A DNA stretch of 64,000 nucleotides. Origin: Micromonospora sp. Llam0. Its GTDB lineage: Bacteria; Actinomycetota; Actinomycetes; Mycobacteriales; Micromonosporaceae. The notes under the pieces were generated by a model. It worked only from the letters and a program-made list of their open reading frames with translations. It did no database searches and had not been told where the DNA came from. Below are positions 18,968 to 28,900 of this stretch, in pieces. Position 1 is the first letter of the stretch. The number at the start of each line of letters is the position of its first letter. The stretch lies in contig NZ_RJJY01000001.1 of the NCBI RefSeq assembly GCF_003751085.1, positions 2,542,001 through 2,606,000 of the forward strand. The letters are read 5' to 3'. Both the position numbers and the translations under genes were made by a program.

Positions 18968-20013
18968 TCGGGATTCTCGGCGGATACGGGGACGTCGGAC
19001 GCTTCGCGACCCTGGCGCTGCACACGGCCGGCGCGGGTCCGCTGCGCGTCGGCGGACGGCGGCCTGAGATCGGGCGGCGGCTGCTCGACGGGATCGATGC
19101 CTCGTTCACGGCGGTGGACCACGCCGACGATGACGCCGTACGCCGTTTCGTGACCGGCTGCGATGTGGTGCTCAACTGCGCCGGCCCGGCCCACCGGATC
19201 GGCACCAGAATCCTGGACGAGGCCGTACGCGGCGGTGCCGCCTACGTCGACGTCTCCGACCTCGCAGCCGTGGACGTTACGGGCACAGTGGTGCTGGCTG
19301 CGGGTTTGCGGCCCGGGCTCACCGGCTTGCTGCCGCGCTGGCTGGCCCGCGCCGAGTTCGCGACGGTACGGCGGATGAGCTGCTACTTCGGGCTGCGGGA
19401 CCGGTTCACCGAGGTGGCCGCCGACGACTACGTGCACGCCTCGTCCGGCGGCGGTTTGCATCCGTTGGCGGCCTGGCGGGACGGGCCCCGGGCACGGGTG
19501 CACACCCGGCGTACCGACGTCGAGGTGCCGTTCTTTCCCGAACCGGCGGCGTTACTTCCCTATTTGGACAGCGAGGGTGAATCACTGGCCAGCACGCTCG
19601 GTCTCACCGCCGGAGACTGGTTCTCCGTGCTCTGCGGGCCGGCGGTGCGGGCCGCGTTCGACCGTGTCCACGGGTTGCCCCGAGCCGACGCCGTTGCCCA
19701 GTTGTGCCGCGCGGCCCGGCTCGACCTCGTCGGCAGGGAGCCCTTCGTGCTGTTGCTCGTCGAGGCCCACGGCGAGCCGGGCATCCGTACCGGGGTGTTC
19801 CGCGGCAGATCGAACGCGGAGCTCACCGGATTGACGGCGGCCCTGGCCACCGTGGCGGTCGCGCGCGGCAACGTGCCGCCGGGGGTGCATCACGCCGCGG
19901 ATGTTCTCGACCCGCATGCCGTCGTCGAAGGACTGCGGGATGGCCCGCTGGAGGTGACGGTCTTCGCCGGAACCGTCGATTCGCTGGGTCGGGTCGAAGG
20001 TGGTGTGCTGTGA
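18964..20013 (+). CDS. Saccharopine-dehydrogenase-like NAD(P)-dependent reductase
   Basis: 349 residues with a Rossmann start MIGILGGYGDVGRFATLAL and the segment CDVVLNCAGPAHRIGTRILDEAVRGGAAYVDVSD cut into typical saccharopine-dehydrogenase-like elements (NCAGP, AYVDVSD). It begins as GTG/ATG-type overlap with the NRPS stop (GTGA) and ends overlapping the next gene (GTGA). A redox role on a heterocycle or on a released aldehyde or imine is inferred from the operon. The exact substrate is unknown. It is unrelated in sequence to the PchG-like reductase in the same operon, so two distinct reductions are possible. Confidence 0.85.
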   Translation: MIGILGGYGDVGRFATLALHTAGAGPLRVGGRRPEIGRRLLDGIDASFTAVDHADDDAVRRFVTGCDVVLNCAGPAHRIGTRILDEAVRGGAAYVDVSDLAAVDVTGTVVLAAGLRPGLTGLLPRWLARAEFATVRRMSCYFGLRDRFTEVAADDYVHASSGGGLHPLAAWRDGPRARVHTRRTDVEVPFFPEPAALLPYLDSEGESLASTLGLTAGDWFSVLCGPAVRAAFDRVHGLPRADAVAQLCRAARLDLVGREPFVLLLVEAHGEPGIRTGVFRGRSNAELTGLTAALATVAVARGNVPPGVHHAADVLDPHAVVEGLRDGPLEVTVFAGTVDSLGRVEGGVL

Positions 20014-21011
20014 CCCGGATCGCCGCCGCGCTGCAGGATCTGCGCGCCGTGAGCCTTGCGGCGATGGCGACCGTGCTGCCCTCGACAGACCCGGGCACCG
20101 CGGCGGAGGTGGTCGACCGTATCGGTGCGGCACCGCGGCACGCCTGGCTGGTCCGGCGCTGGCTGGTAGCGCTGACCGAGGCAAAACTGCTCCGGCGCGA
20201 CGGCGACCGGTATCGATGGGCCACGGTCGCGGCCGCCACGGCCGACCTCGCCGACGCGTACGCGGAGCTTGGTTTTCCGCCGAGGATGGCCGCCTTCCAC
20301 CGAACGGCGCTCACCCTGCTGCCCGAGCTGGTGCGCGACGAGGTCACCGTGCAGGAGTTGTTGTTCGCCGACGGGGACGTGGTGGAGGCGCTCGCCGCGT
20401 ACCAGGACAATGTCATCACCGCCGAACTCAACGAGCGCTGCGGCCGGCTGGCTCGCGAGGTCTGCGATGCCGTCAGCGGGCCGGCGCAAATAGTCGAACT
20501 GGGCGGCGGTGCGGGACTGACCACGGCCGCGATGCTGCGTGCCCTCGACGGGACGGACGTCGACTACCTCTTCACCGACCTGTCCCGCATCCTTGTCTCC
20601 GCTGCCCGGCAACGGTACGCGGACCGGCCCGAGATGACATTTCGGCAGCTGGACATCGACGCCGCCTTCGAAGGGCAGGGACTGCTACCCGGATCGGCGG
20701 ACATCGTCGTGGCCGGCAATGTCCTGCACAACGCGGCGGAGCGCTGCCGGACTCTCACCGAGATCCACCGCTTGCTCGGACCCGGCGGGTCGCTGCTGTT
20801 CACCGAGTCGATCGGCGACGACCCGGCGGTGCTGACCTCGATGCAGTTTCTGCTCTCCCCGGCCCAGGGAACCGCGCGCACCGACGAGTTCTTCCCTGGC
20901 CCCGACGAGTGGGCGGCCGAGCTGATCAAGGTTGGATTCGCGGCGCCCGCTGTCACCACGAGCCACTTCCAGGCGCTCTTCCACGTACGCCGCGAGGAGG
21001 CAGCTCCGTGA
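20010..21011 (+). CDS. Stand-alone methyltransferase homologous to the NRPS-embedded MT domain
   Basis: 333 residues. It has a winged-helix-like N-terminus with HAWLVRRWLVALTEAKLLRR, then a SAM-binding region VELGGGAGLTTAAML, VDYLFTDLSRILVSAARQRY and an acidic DIDAAFEGQ loop. The same landmarks (RHRWLVRRW, LELGAGTGAT, VDYLYTDLTPFFLPEARVEF, VFDLDRDPRVQG) occur in the MT domain of NRPS-A, so I read it as a freestanding paralogue acting in trans on a carrier-bound intermediate. GTG start at 20010 overlaps the reductase stop. Which atom it methylates (N or C) cannot be told. Confidence 0.88.
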   Translation: MTRIAAALQDLRAVSLAAMATVLPSTDPGTAAEVVDRIGAAPRHAWLVRRWLVALTEAKLLRRDGDRYRWATVAAATADLADAYAELGFPPRMAAFHRTALTLLPELVRDEVTVQELLFADGDVVEALAAYQDNVITAELNERCGRLAREVCDAVSGPAQIVELGGGAGLTTAAMLRALDGTDVDYLFTDLSRILVSAARQRYADRPEMTFRQLDIDAAFEGQGLLPGSADIVVAGNVLHNAAERCRTLTEIHRLLGPGGSLLFTESIGDDPAVLTSMQFLLSPAQGTARTDEFFPGPDEWAAELIKVGFAAPAVTTSHFQALFHVRREEAAP

Positions 21012-22862
21012 CGGCACCACCGCTGATCGTCGGCCCGGCCGCCGCCGACGCCGTCCGGTCCGGCCTGATCCGCCTCGGCGACCACCCGGCGCTGACGGCC
21101 GCGCAGTCAACCTGGAACGGCACCCAGCTGCTCACCGCAAGCTCCACAGACACCACCGCCACCCCCGGCGCGGGCGGCGCGTTGCTGGCACGGCTGGCGC
21201 TGGGCGCGCAGGTTACCGCGCCGGCCGCCGAGGTGCTGGTGGCGGCCTTGGCGGAGCCGAATGCACGGACGGCGGTGTTGACGCCGACCGTCGGGGTCGG
21301 TGGGGACGTCGCCCTGACCAGTTGGGCGGCGGGGACGAACGTGTACTGCGGCCACGGCGATGGGCCCGCCGTTGTCGTACGCGAGCTCGAGCGCTGCGGC
21401 GCAACGGTCGCGGTGGTGCCACTGGCGACTCTGCGCGCCCTCCCGGACGAGCCGGCCGCCCTGATGGCCGACCTGTCCGAGCTTCAGCTGCTGCTCTATG
21501 ACGCCGCCGACGGGATGCTCACCGACTCGCAGGAGCGGGCCGTTCGCGACACCCTGGGGATCACTCCTCGGGGTGTCCTGTCCGGGTCGGCCAGCAGTGA
21601 GGGAGCTGTCATCGCTCGGCTCGTGCGGGCCTGCACCGGCGTAGGTGACGTGCGCGTGGACCGCGGCCGCGACAGCTGGTCGGTACGGGTCACTCCGGTC
21701 CGTCGTCACGCGCATGCGGACCCGGCCGGTGACGCGGCACTGGCCGGCAGCGTGCAGTCAGCGGCGGACAAGGCCATCTCCACCATGAACGCCGAGGCAG
21801 CTCTGGACGCGCTTCGCTGCCTCGATCGAACCGCCCTGCTGTCCATGCTCGCCGCCCTGGACCGCTGTGGCGACACCTTGGCTGACACGCCACACAAAGC
21901 GCTCGTACGACGCTGGCACACTGTCCTCGCCGCTCAAAATCTTGCAACCCCCGACTCGGCCGCACTTGAGCGGGCCTGGCGGGACACCGCCCAGCGGTGG
22001 CGGGTCGCCGTCGGCGGCACCGGAACCATCGACTACGCCCGGCGCACCTGCGACCGGCTCCCGGAGTTGCTCCGCGGCGAGGTCCAGGCCGTGCACCTGT
22101 TGTTCCCCAAGGGCGACGCCACAGCGGCCGAGGCGCTCTACCGCGAGAGCATCACCGCCCGATACCAGCATCACGGCGTCGCCGCGGCGGTCGCCGAAAT
22201 CGTCCGCCGCCGGCCCGGCCCGGTGCGAGTACTCGAGGTCGGCGCGGGCACCGGAGCGACCACCGACGCCGTGCTCCCCGAACTCGCCGGTCTGCCCGTG
22301 GACTATCTCTTCACCGACGTCTCCCGTTACTTCATTGACCGCGCGCGTCCGGTACGCGGCCTATCCCTGGGTCCGGTACGCGACCTTCGACATGGACGCT
22401 CCTGAGGGTCAACGGCCAGACTCGATCGATGTGATCGTCGCCGGTGGTTCCCTCAACGCGGCCGCCGACACCGACGCCACGATCGGCCATCTCGTCCGCC
22501 TGCTCAGCCCCGGGGGTTGGCTGGTGATCACGGAGCCCACCACCGAGCAGCACTGGGTGCTGGCCTCCCAGGCGTTCATGCTCGCCGAGCCCCGAAACCG
22601 GCGGACGGGAACATTTCTCAGCCATGAACAGTGGATGGACGTGCTGACCGAGGCCGGTCTCCGGCCGGTAGTTGACCTGCCCGAGCCAGGTCATCCGCTG
22701 GATCCCCTGGGCCATCGCATCCTCGTCGCCCAGGCTAAGACCGACCGGATGCCGCTGAGCCCGGCCGCCGTCGCCGCGACCGTCGCACCGCTGCCTGTGG
22801 ACGTCACGGTGCACGACCACCTGCCCGACAATCAGAGAGGCACTTCGGAATGTGCGGAATAA
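21008..22862 (+). pseudogene. Degenerate adenylation-like + methyltransferase protein, frameshifted
   Basis: The frame from GTG 21008 runs to a stop at 22405. The MT domain then continues in another frame to 22862. The break is at a CG run (22340-22347) that appears two bases short: DRAR should run on into VRYAAYPWVRYATFDMD. The first about 230 residues look like a worn adenylating domain. The stretch DLSELQLLLYDAADG...SGSASSEG aligns with [14 protein letters not shown]...VFGMAEG of the aryl ligase, but the A3 loop and catalytic Lys are not recognisable. The C-terminal part is a third copy of the local MT family (HKALVRRW, LEVGAGTGATTDAVLPEL). It could be a real pseudogene, a sequencing error or a programmed shift. 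The end overlaps the amidotransferase start by 13 bases, so the operon frame is otherwise intact. Confidence 0.75.
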
Positions 22863-24688
22863 CGGGCTGGGTGGCGTTCGACGCCGACCTGCGGGCGCAC
22901 CCGCAGGTCATCGACGCGATGACCGCGACCATGGCCGATCGAGGACCCGACGAGGGCGGCACCTGGCTGGGCCGACACGCCGTGTTGGGGCATCGGCGGC
23001 TTGCCGTCATCGACCTCGCCGGCGGGCGCCAGCCGATGACCGCCGCGACACCCACCGGTGACGTGGTGCTGGTTTACTCCGGCGAGGTCTACAACTTCCG
23101 GGATCTGCGCGCCGACCTCACCGGCCGCGGCCACCGTTTCCACACCGGTAGCGACACCGAGGTCGTGCTGCACGGCTACCTCGAGTGGGGTGACGCGGTC
23201 GCCGAGCGACTCAACGGCATGTACGCCTTTGCGATCTGGGACCAACGTGCCGAGCGGCTGGTGCTGGTCCGGGACCGGATGGGTGTCAAGCCGCTCTATC
23301 TGCACCGCACCCCGGACGGCGTGCTCTTCGGCTCCGAACCCAAGGCCATCCTCGCCAACCCTCGCTACCGCCGCGTCGTAGAGACCGCGGATCTACGGGA
23401 GCTGGTCGGCTTCACCAAGGCGCCGGGCTGGTCGATCTGGAAGGACTTGGTTGAAGTCGAGCCGGCCACGACGGTCACGGTCGACCGCAACGGCACTCGC
23501 GTGCGCACCTATTGGCAGTTGGAGACAGCACCGCACCCGGACGACGCACCGACCTCGGTGGCTCGCGTCGGTGAATTACTCGATGACATCGTACGCAGGC
23601 AAATGGTCTCCGATGTTCCGCAATGTGTTCTGCTCTCCGGCGGCCTGGACTCCAGCGCCATCACCGCCCTCGCCGCTGCCGCCGCGGCCGACGAAGGCGA
23701 GCAGTTGCGGTCGTTCGCGGTCGACTTCGCGGGCTACGAGGAGAACTTCCGCCCCGACGAGCTGCGGGACACGCCCGATTCGCCGTTCATCCGCGACGTG
23801 GTCAAGCATGTCGGGTCGGCGCATCACGACGTGGTGCTCAGCTCCCGTGACCTGCTCGACCCGGCGCTGCGCCGTCGTGTGGTGGGCGCCCGGGACATGC
23901 CGATCGGCCTCGGCGACATCGACGCCTCGATGCTGCTGCTGTTCCAGGCGATCCGGGCCGAGTCGACGGTCGCGCTCTCCGGCGAGTTCGCCGACGAGCT
24001 CTTCGGCGGCTATATCTGGTTCCACCATCCGGCCGCCCGCGACGCCGACACCTTCCCCTGGCTGGCCTTCCAGAACACCTATACCGCCGACCGTGCGCAG
24101 CCGCTGCGCCCCGCACTGCGCGACGCCCTCGACATCGGCACCTACGTCGCGGACGAATACAAGGCCGCCGTCGCCCGTGTGCAACCCCTCGATGGTGAGG
24201 ACGCTTTCGCGCACCGGATGCGAGTGAGCAGCCACCTGCACATCACCCGGCTGGTCCGGGCGATGCTCGACCGCAAGGACCGTACGTCGATGGCCGTCGG
24301 GCTCGAGGTGCGGGTGCCGTTCGCCGATCACCGGCTGGTCGAGTACGTCTACAACACCCCGTGGTCGTTGAAAACCGCCGACGGTCGCGAAAAGGGTCTG
24401 CTCCGGCAGGCCGTGGCGCCGCTGCTGCCCGCCTCGGTCGTCGAGCGGGTGAAGAGCCCGTACCCATCCGCTCAGGACGCTGCCTATCCGGCCGCCTTGC
24501 AGCATCAATGCCGGGAGTTGCTGGCCGATCCGGGTGCCGCGGTGTTCGAGGTGTTCGACCCGGCCTGGGTGCGTGACGTCGTCGCGCGTGATCCGACGAA
24601 CGTGACGATGGGCGTACGCACGGGCCTTGAACGGGTTCTGGATTTCCACCACTGGGCGGACATCTACCGCCCCGACCTTCAGCTCTAG
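22850..24688 (+). CDS. Asparagine-synthetase-like glutamine amidotransferase (AsnB family)
   Basis: 612 residues. The N-terminal glutaminase domain begins MCGITGW, with Cys2 as nucleophile exposed after Met removal. RLAVIDL, YSGEVYNFRDLR and GSDTEVVLHGY are visible. The C-terminal ATP-pyrophosphatase domain has LLSGGLDSSAI and SGEFADELFGGY. All catalytic landmarks are present. The usual reaction converts a carboxylate to an amide via an acyl-adenylate with Gln as nitrogen donor. Inside a metallophore operon it may amidate the product or a precursor, or act as a beta-lactam-synthetase-type cyclase. This is inference. ATG 22850 has AGAGAGG upstream. Confidence 0.93.
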   Translation: MCGITGWVAFDADLRAHPQVIDAMTATMADRGPDEGGTWLGRHAVLGHRRLAVIDLAGGRQPMTAATPTGDVVLVYSGEVYNFRDLRADLTGRGHRFHTGSDTEVVLHGYLEWGDAVAERLNGMYAFAIWDQRAERLVLVRDRMGVKPLYLHRTPDGVLFGSEPKAILANPRYRRVVETADLRELVGFTKAPGWSIWKDLVEVEPATTVTVDRNGTRVRTYWQLETAPHPDDAPTSVARVGELLDDIVRRQMVSDVPQCVLLSGGLDSSAITALAAAAAADEGEQLRSFAVDFAGYEENFRPDELRDTPDSPFIRDVVKHVGSAHHDVVLSSRDLLDPALRRRVVGARDMPIGLGDIDASMLLLFQAIRAESTVALSGEFADELFGGYIWFHHPAARDADTFPWLAFQNTYTADRAQPLRPALRDALDIGTYVADEYKAAVARVQPLDGEDAFAHRMRVSSHLHITRLVRAMLDRKDRTSMAVGLEVRVPFADHRLVEYVYNTPWSLKTADGREKGLLRQAVAPLLPASVVERVKSPYPSAQDAAYPAALQHQCRELLADPGAAVFEVFDPAWVRDVVARDPTNVTMGVRTGLERVLDFHHWADIYRPDLQL

Positions 24689-24696
24689 GAGACATA

Positions 24697-25917
24697 GTGA
24701 CGACCATTCCCGTCGAGCCGATGGTTCTCGGTGACGACTTCATTCAGGAAGCGCACCGGGTGGCGGCGGACATGCGGCAGAGCACGCCGGTGCGGTTCGT
24801 GGTGCTGCCGGGCGGTTTCCCGGTCTGGCTCATCACCGGCTACGCCGAGGCACGCGCCGCGATGACCGACCCCCGGTTCAGCAGCCACCGCGTGTACGAC
24901 AGGCTCGAACGCCTACGTCTGGGCGACGACAACGCCGAGAGCCAGTTCTCCCCTGATCTGGCCGAGAACCTGCTCAACCTCGACCCGCCGAACCACACGC
25001 GGCTGCGCAAGCTGGTCGCGAAGGTGTTCACCACCGGTTCGGTCGCTCCGCTGCGTCCCCGCATCGAGCAGATCACCGACGAACTGCTGGACGAGATGGC
25101 CGCGACGATGGCCGCAGACGGTGTGGTCGAGTTGCTGACCGACTATGCGTACCCATTGCCGATCAGGGTCATCTGCGAGTTGCTCGGCATACCCGCCACC
25201 GACCGTAAGGATTTCATCGGCTGGTCCCGCACAATGGTCGCGACCACGACACCGGAGGAAATTGGCGCGGCGTCGATGCACATGGCCGGCTATCTGCGCA
25301 CGCTGGTCGAGGCGAAGCGGCACGACCCCGGCGACGACCTGCTCTCCCGGCTGGTGCACGTCAGCGAGGACGGCGACCGGATAACCGTACCGGAGCTGAT
25401 CTCGACGGCCGTGGTGCTGCTCACCGGCGGCTTCGAAACCACCGTCAACCTGATCAGCAGTGGCCTGCTCGCCTTGGTGCGCCACCCGGATCAACTGCGA
25501 CTGCTGCGGGACCAGCCCACGCTGTTGCCGCAGGCTGTCGAGGAACTGCTGCGCTACGAGACCCCGAACAATCTTTCGTCGCCGCGCTACACCACCGAAC
25601 CGGTCGAGCTCGGCGGCATCACGATCCCCGCCGGCCATTTCGTGATGGTGTCCTGGCTCGCCGCCAACCGCTCGGAACGCTTCGCCGAGCCGGACCGGTT
25701 GGACCTGACCCGGCCAGGCACCGGTCACCTGGCCTTCGGACACGGCATCCACCGCTGCCTCGGCGCACCGCTGGCCCGCCTCGAGGGTGAGATCGCGTTC
25801 GGCCGCTTGCTGGACCGCTTCGGCCACATCGAGCTGGCCGCCGATCCGGAGACCCTGCGCTGGCGCTACAGCACCGCCATGCACGGCCTCGAAACGTTGC
25901 CGGTGCGTTTGTCATGA
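24697..25917 (+). CDS. Cytochrome P450
   Basis: Soluble actinobacterial P450 of 406 residues for oxidative tailoring. Heme-binding loop FGHGIHRCLGAPLARLE, ExxR helix as EELLRYE, and I-helix LLTGGFETTVNLI, where the usual A-G-x-(D/E)-T is T-G-G-F-E-T-T. GTG at 24697 lies eight bases after the amidotransferase stop, with AGGAGA before it. The coelibactin cluster also carries a P450 (CYP105N1), so a conserved tailoring oxidation of this metallophore class is plausible. No ferredoxin of the classical P450-partner type is adjacent. Confidence 0.94.
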   Translation: MTTIPVEPMVLGDDFIQEAHRVAADMRQSTPVRFVVLPGGFPVWLITGYAEARAAMTDPRFSSHRVYDRLERLRLGDDNAESQFSPDLAENLLNLDPPNHTRLRKLVAKVFTTGSVAPLRPRIEQITDELLDEMAATMAADGVVELLTDYAYPLPIRVICELLGIPATDRKDFIGWSRTMVATTTPEEIGAASMHMAGYLRTLVEAKRHDPGDDLLSRLVHVSEDGDRITVPELISTAVVLLTGGFETTVNLISSGLLALVRHPDQLRLLRDQPTLLPQAVEELLRYETPNNLSSPRYTTEPVELGGITIPAGHFVMVSWLAANRSERFAEPDRLDLTRPGTGHLAFGHGIHRCLGAPLARLEGEIAFGRLLDRFGHIELAADPETLRWRYSTAMHGLETLPVRLS

Positions 25918-25943
25918 GCCCCGTATCCCAAGGAGAGCAAGCC

Positions 25944-28900
25944 ATGTCACCGGATACCCTCGCCGACGAGCTGTCGGCGGTACTGGGCCTGCCGGCCGGC
26001 ACGATCGGCGACGACGACAACCTGATCGAGCTCGGCATGGACTCGATGGCCACCATGCGGCTGGCGGGCGCATGGCGGCGGGCCGGAATCGTGGTCCGCT
26101 TCGGTGACCTGTTCGCCCGCCCGACCCTCGGCGCATGGCGGGACCTACTGGCCGCGAGCGTCCCTCGGCCGGAGCCGGCGACCGAGCCCGACGTCGCGGA
26201 GGACGAGCCCTTCCCTCTCGCGTTGATGCAGCACGCCTACTGGGTCGGCCGCACGCCGGGCCAGCGCCTGGGTGGTGTCGCCGCGCACTTCTACGAGGAG
26301 TTCGACGGCAAGGACATCGACCCCGCCCGGCTCGAGCAGGCGGTGCGGCAGGTCCTGGCAAGGCACGGCATGCTCCGCGTCCGGGTGAACGACGACGGGA
26401 CGCAGCAGATCCTGCCCACCAGCCCGTGGCCCGGCTTGCGAATCCACGACCTGACCGGATGCACGCCCGAGGAAGCCGAGCAACGCCTCGCCGAACTGCG
26501 CAGCCGCCTCTCCCACCGCCAACTGGACGCCTCGACGGGTGAGGTCTTCGACGTACGCCTGTCGCTGCTGCCCTCCGGCGGCACCCGCGTCCACGTCAAC
26601 CTCGACATGATCGCCGCCGACGCGCTGAGCCTTCGGGTGCTGATGGCCGACCTCGCCACGTACTACACCGACGGGACACCACCGCCACCGCTCGGCTACA
26701 GCTATCCCCGCTACCTTGCCGACCGCGACCGCCACCGGGATGACGTCGAGGCGGACCGCTCGTACTGGCGTCTCAGAGACCTGCCAGGCGCCCCCGAACT
26801 GCCGGTCGTCACGCAGCATGCGCGGACGGCGACCCGGGTGGTCCGGCGACACCGCATCCTGGACTCCTCGGAGTTCGCCGTGCTGAGCCGCCGCGCCCAG
26901 CAGCACGCCCTGACCCCCGCGATGGCCCTCGCAGCCGTGTTCGCCGAGACGTTGACCCAGTGGAGCGCCGAGCCCCGGTTCCTGCTCAACCTGCCGCTGT
27001 TCGACCGGGAGCCGCTGCACCCCGACGTGGCGTCGCTGGTCGGCGACTTCACCTCCTCGGTACTGCTGGCCTGGGACGGCACCGCCGGTGGCGGATTCGC
27101 CGACCGGGCCCGCCGCCTCCAGGAGCAGTTCCAGGCCGACGCGGCACACACCGGCTATTCCGGGGTCGAGGTGCTGCGCGACGCCAGCCGTCGACAGGGC
27201 TCCCAGATGCTGGCGCCGGTGGTCTACACCAGCGCGCTCGGGCTGGGCCCGCTGTTCACCGAGGAGGTGCGGCAGTGCTTCGGCGAGGCCACCTGGATCG
27301 TCTCGCAGGGGCCGCAGGTGTTGCTGGACGCGCAGGTCACCGAGCTGGACGGCGGGGTGCTGGTCAACTGGGACGCCCGGGAAGACGCGTTCCTGCCCGG
27401 CGTGCTCGACGCCATGTTCGCCGCGTACGGCACGTTGCTCGACCGGCTACTCGGGGAGCCGCAAGCGTGGTCGGCGTTGTTTTCTGACGGCCGACGGGTC
27501 GTCACCTTCGAGCCACCTGCCGATGTCACCCACCGACTTCATGATGCATTCTTCGTACGGGCCGCGCAGTCACCGCAAGCACCGGCCCTGATCTGGGCGC
27601 GTGACGGCTGGCTCAGCTACGGTGACCTCGCCGACCGGGTGCTACGGATGGCCGGGACACTGCGGGCCCGCGGCGCCGGCCGGGGTGACCTGGTCGCGAT
27701 CTCGTTGCCCAAGGGGCCGGACCAGATCGTCGCCGCGCTGGCTGTGCTCGCCGCAGGCGCCGCCTACCTGCCCGTCGGGGTCGACCAGCCGCCAGCGCGC
27801 CGCGAGCGCATCCTGTCCGGGGCCGGGACCACACTGCTGATCGACGAGTCCTTCGAGGTCACCGGTCCGCCGCTGACGACGCCCGTCGACGGCGAGCCCG
27901 GTGACCTGGCGTACGTGCTCTACACCTCGGGCTCCACCGGCGAGCCCAAGGGTGTCGAGGTCACGCACGCGGCCGCGCAAAACACCGTCGCCGACCTAAG
28001 CGACCGGTTCGGGCTCGGCCCCGGCGACCGGACCCTCGCGGTCTCGGCGCTGGAGTTCGACCTGTCGGTTTTCGACATGTTTGCGACCCTGGGCAGCGGC
28101 GGCTCACTGGTGTGCGTCGACCAGCGGGACCGGCGCGATGCGACAGCCTGGGCTGAGCTCGTACGCCGGCACGAAGTCACCGTCCTCAACTGTGTGCCCC
28201 CGCTGCTGGACGCGTTGCTGACCGCGCTCGATGGCAACGCCGTACCGCTGCGGGTGGTGCTTCTCGGGGGCGATCGGGTAACGGTTGATCTGCCCGGACG
28301 GCTCGCGGCAGTGGCTCCTCAATGCCGGTTCGTCGCGGCGGGCGGCACCACCGAGACCGCGATCCACTCGACGATCTGTGAGGTCACCGACGTGCCCGCC
28401 GACTGGGCACTGGTTCCCTACGGCGTGCCGCTGCGCGGCGTCCGATGTCGGGTGGTGGACCCGCTCGGCCGGGACTGCCCCGACTGGGTCACCGGCGAGC
28501 TGTGGATCGGCGGGGCGGGGGTGGCGCGCGGCTACCGCGGCGATCCGACGCGTACGAGCGAACGCTTTGTCATTCATGATGGAGTCCGCTGGTATCGGAC
28601 CGGTGATCGGGCCAGGTATCGCCCCGGCGCGGTCATCGAGTTCCTCGGCCGCACCGACCACCAGGTGAAGATTCGCGGCTACCGGGTCGAGCTGGGTGAG
28701 GTCGAGGCGGCGCTGAGCAGCCACCCGCAGGTGACCGGCAGTGTCGTGGTGCGCACGGCGGACGGTCGGCTCGGTGCGGCCGTCACCGGCACCGCCGATC
28801 CGGACTCGGTCTCCAAGACCTTGGCCACGCTACTGCCGGAGCCGATGCGCCCGGACCTGATCGTGCACGTCGCCGAGCTACCCCTGACCCGCAACGGCAA

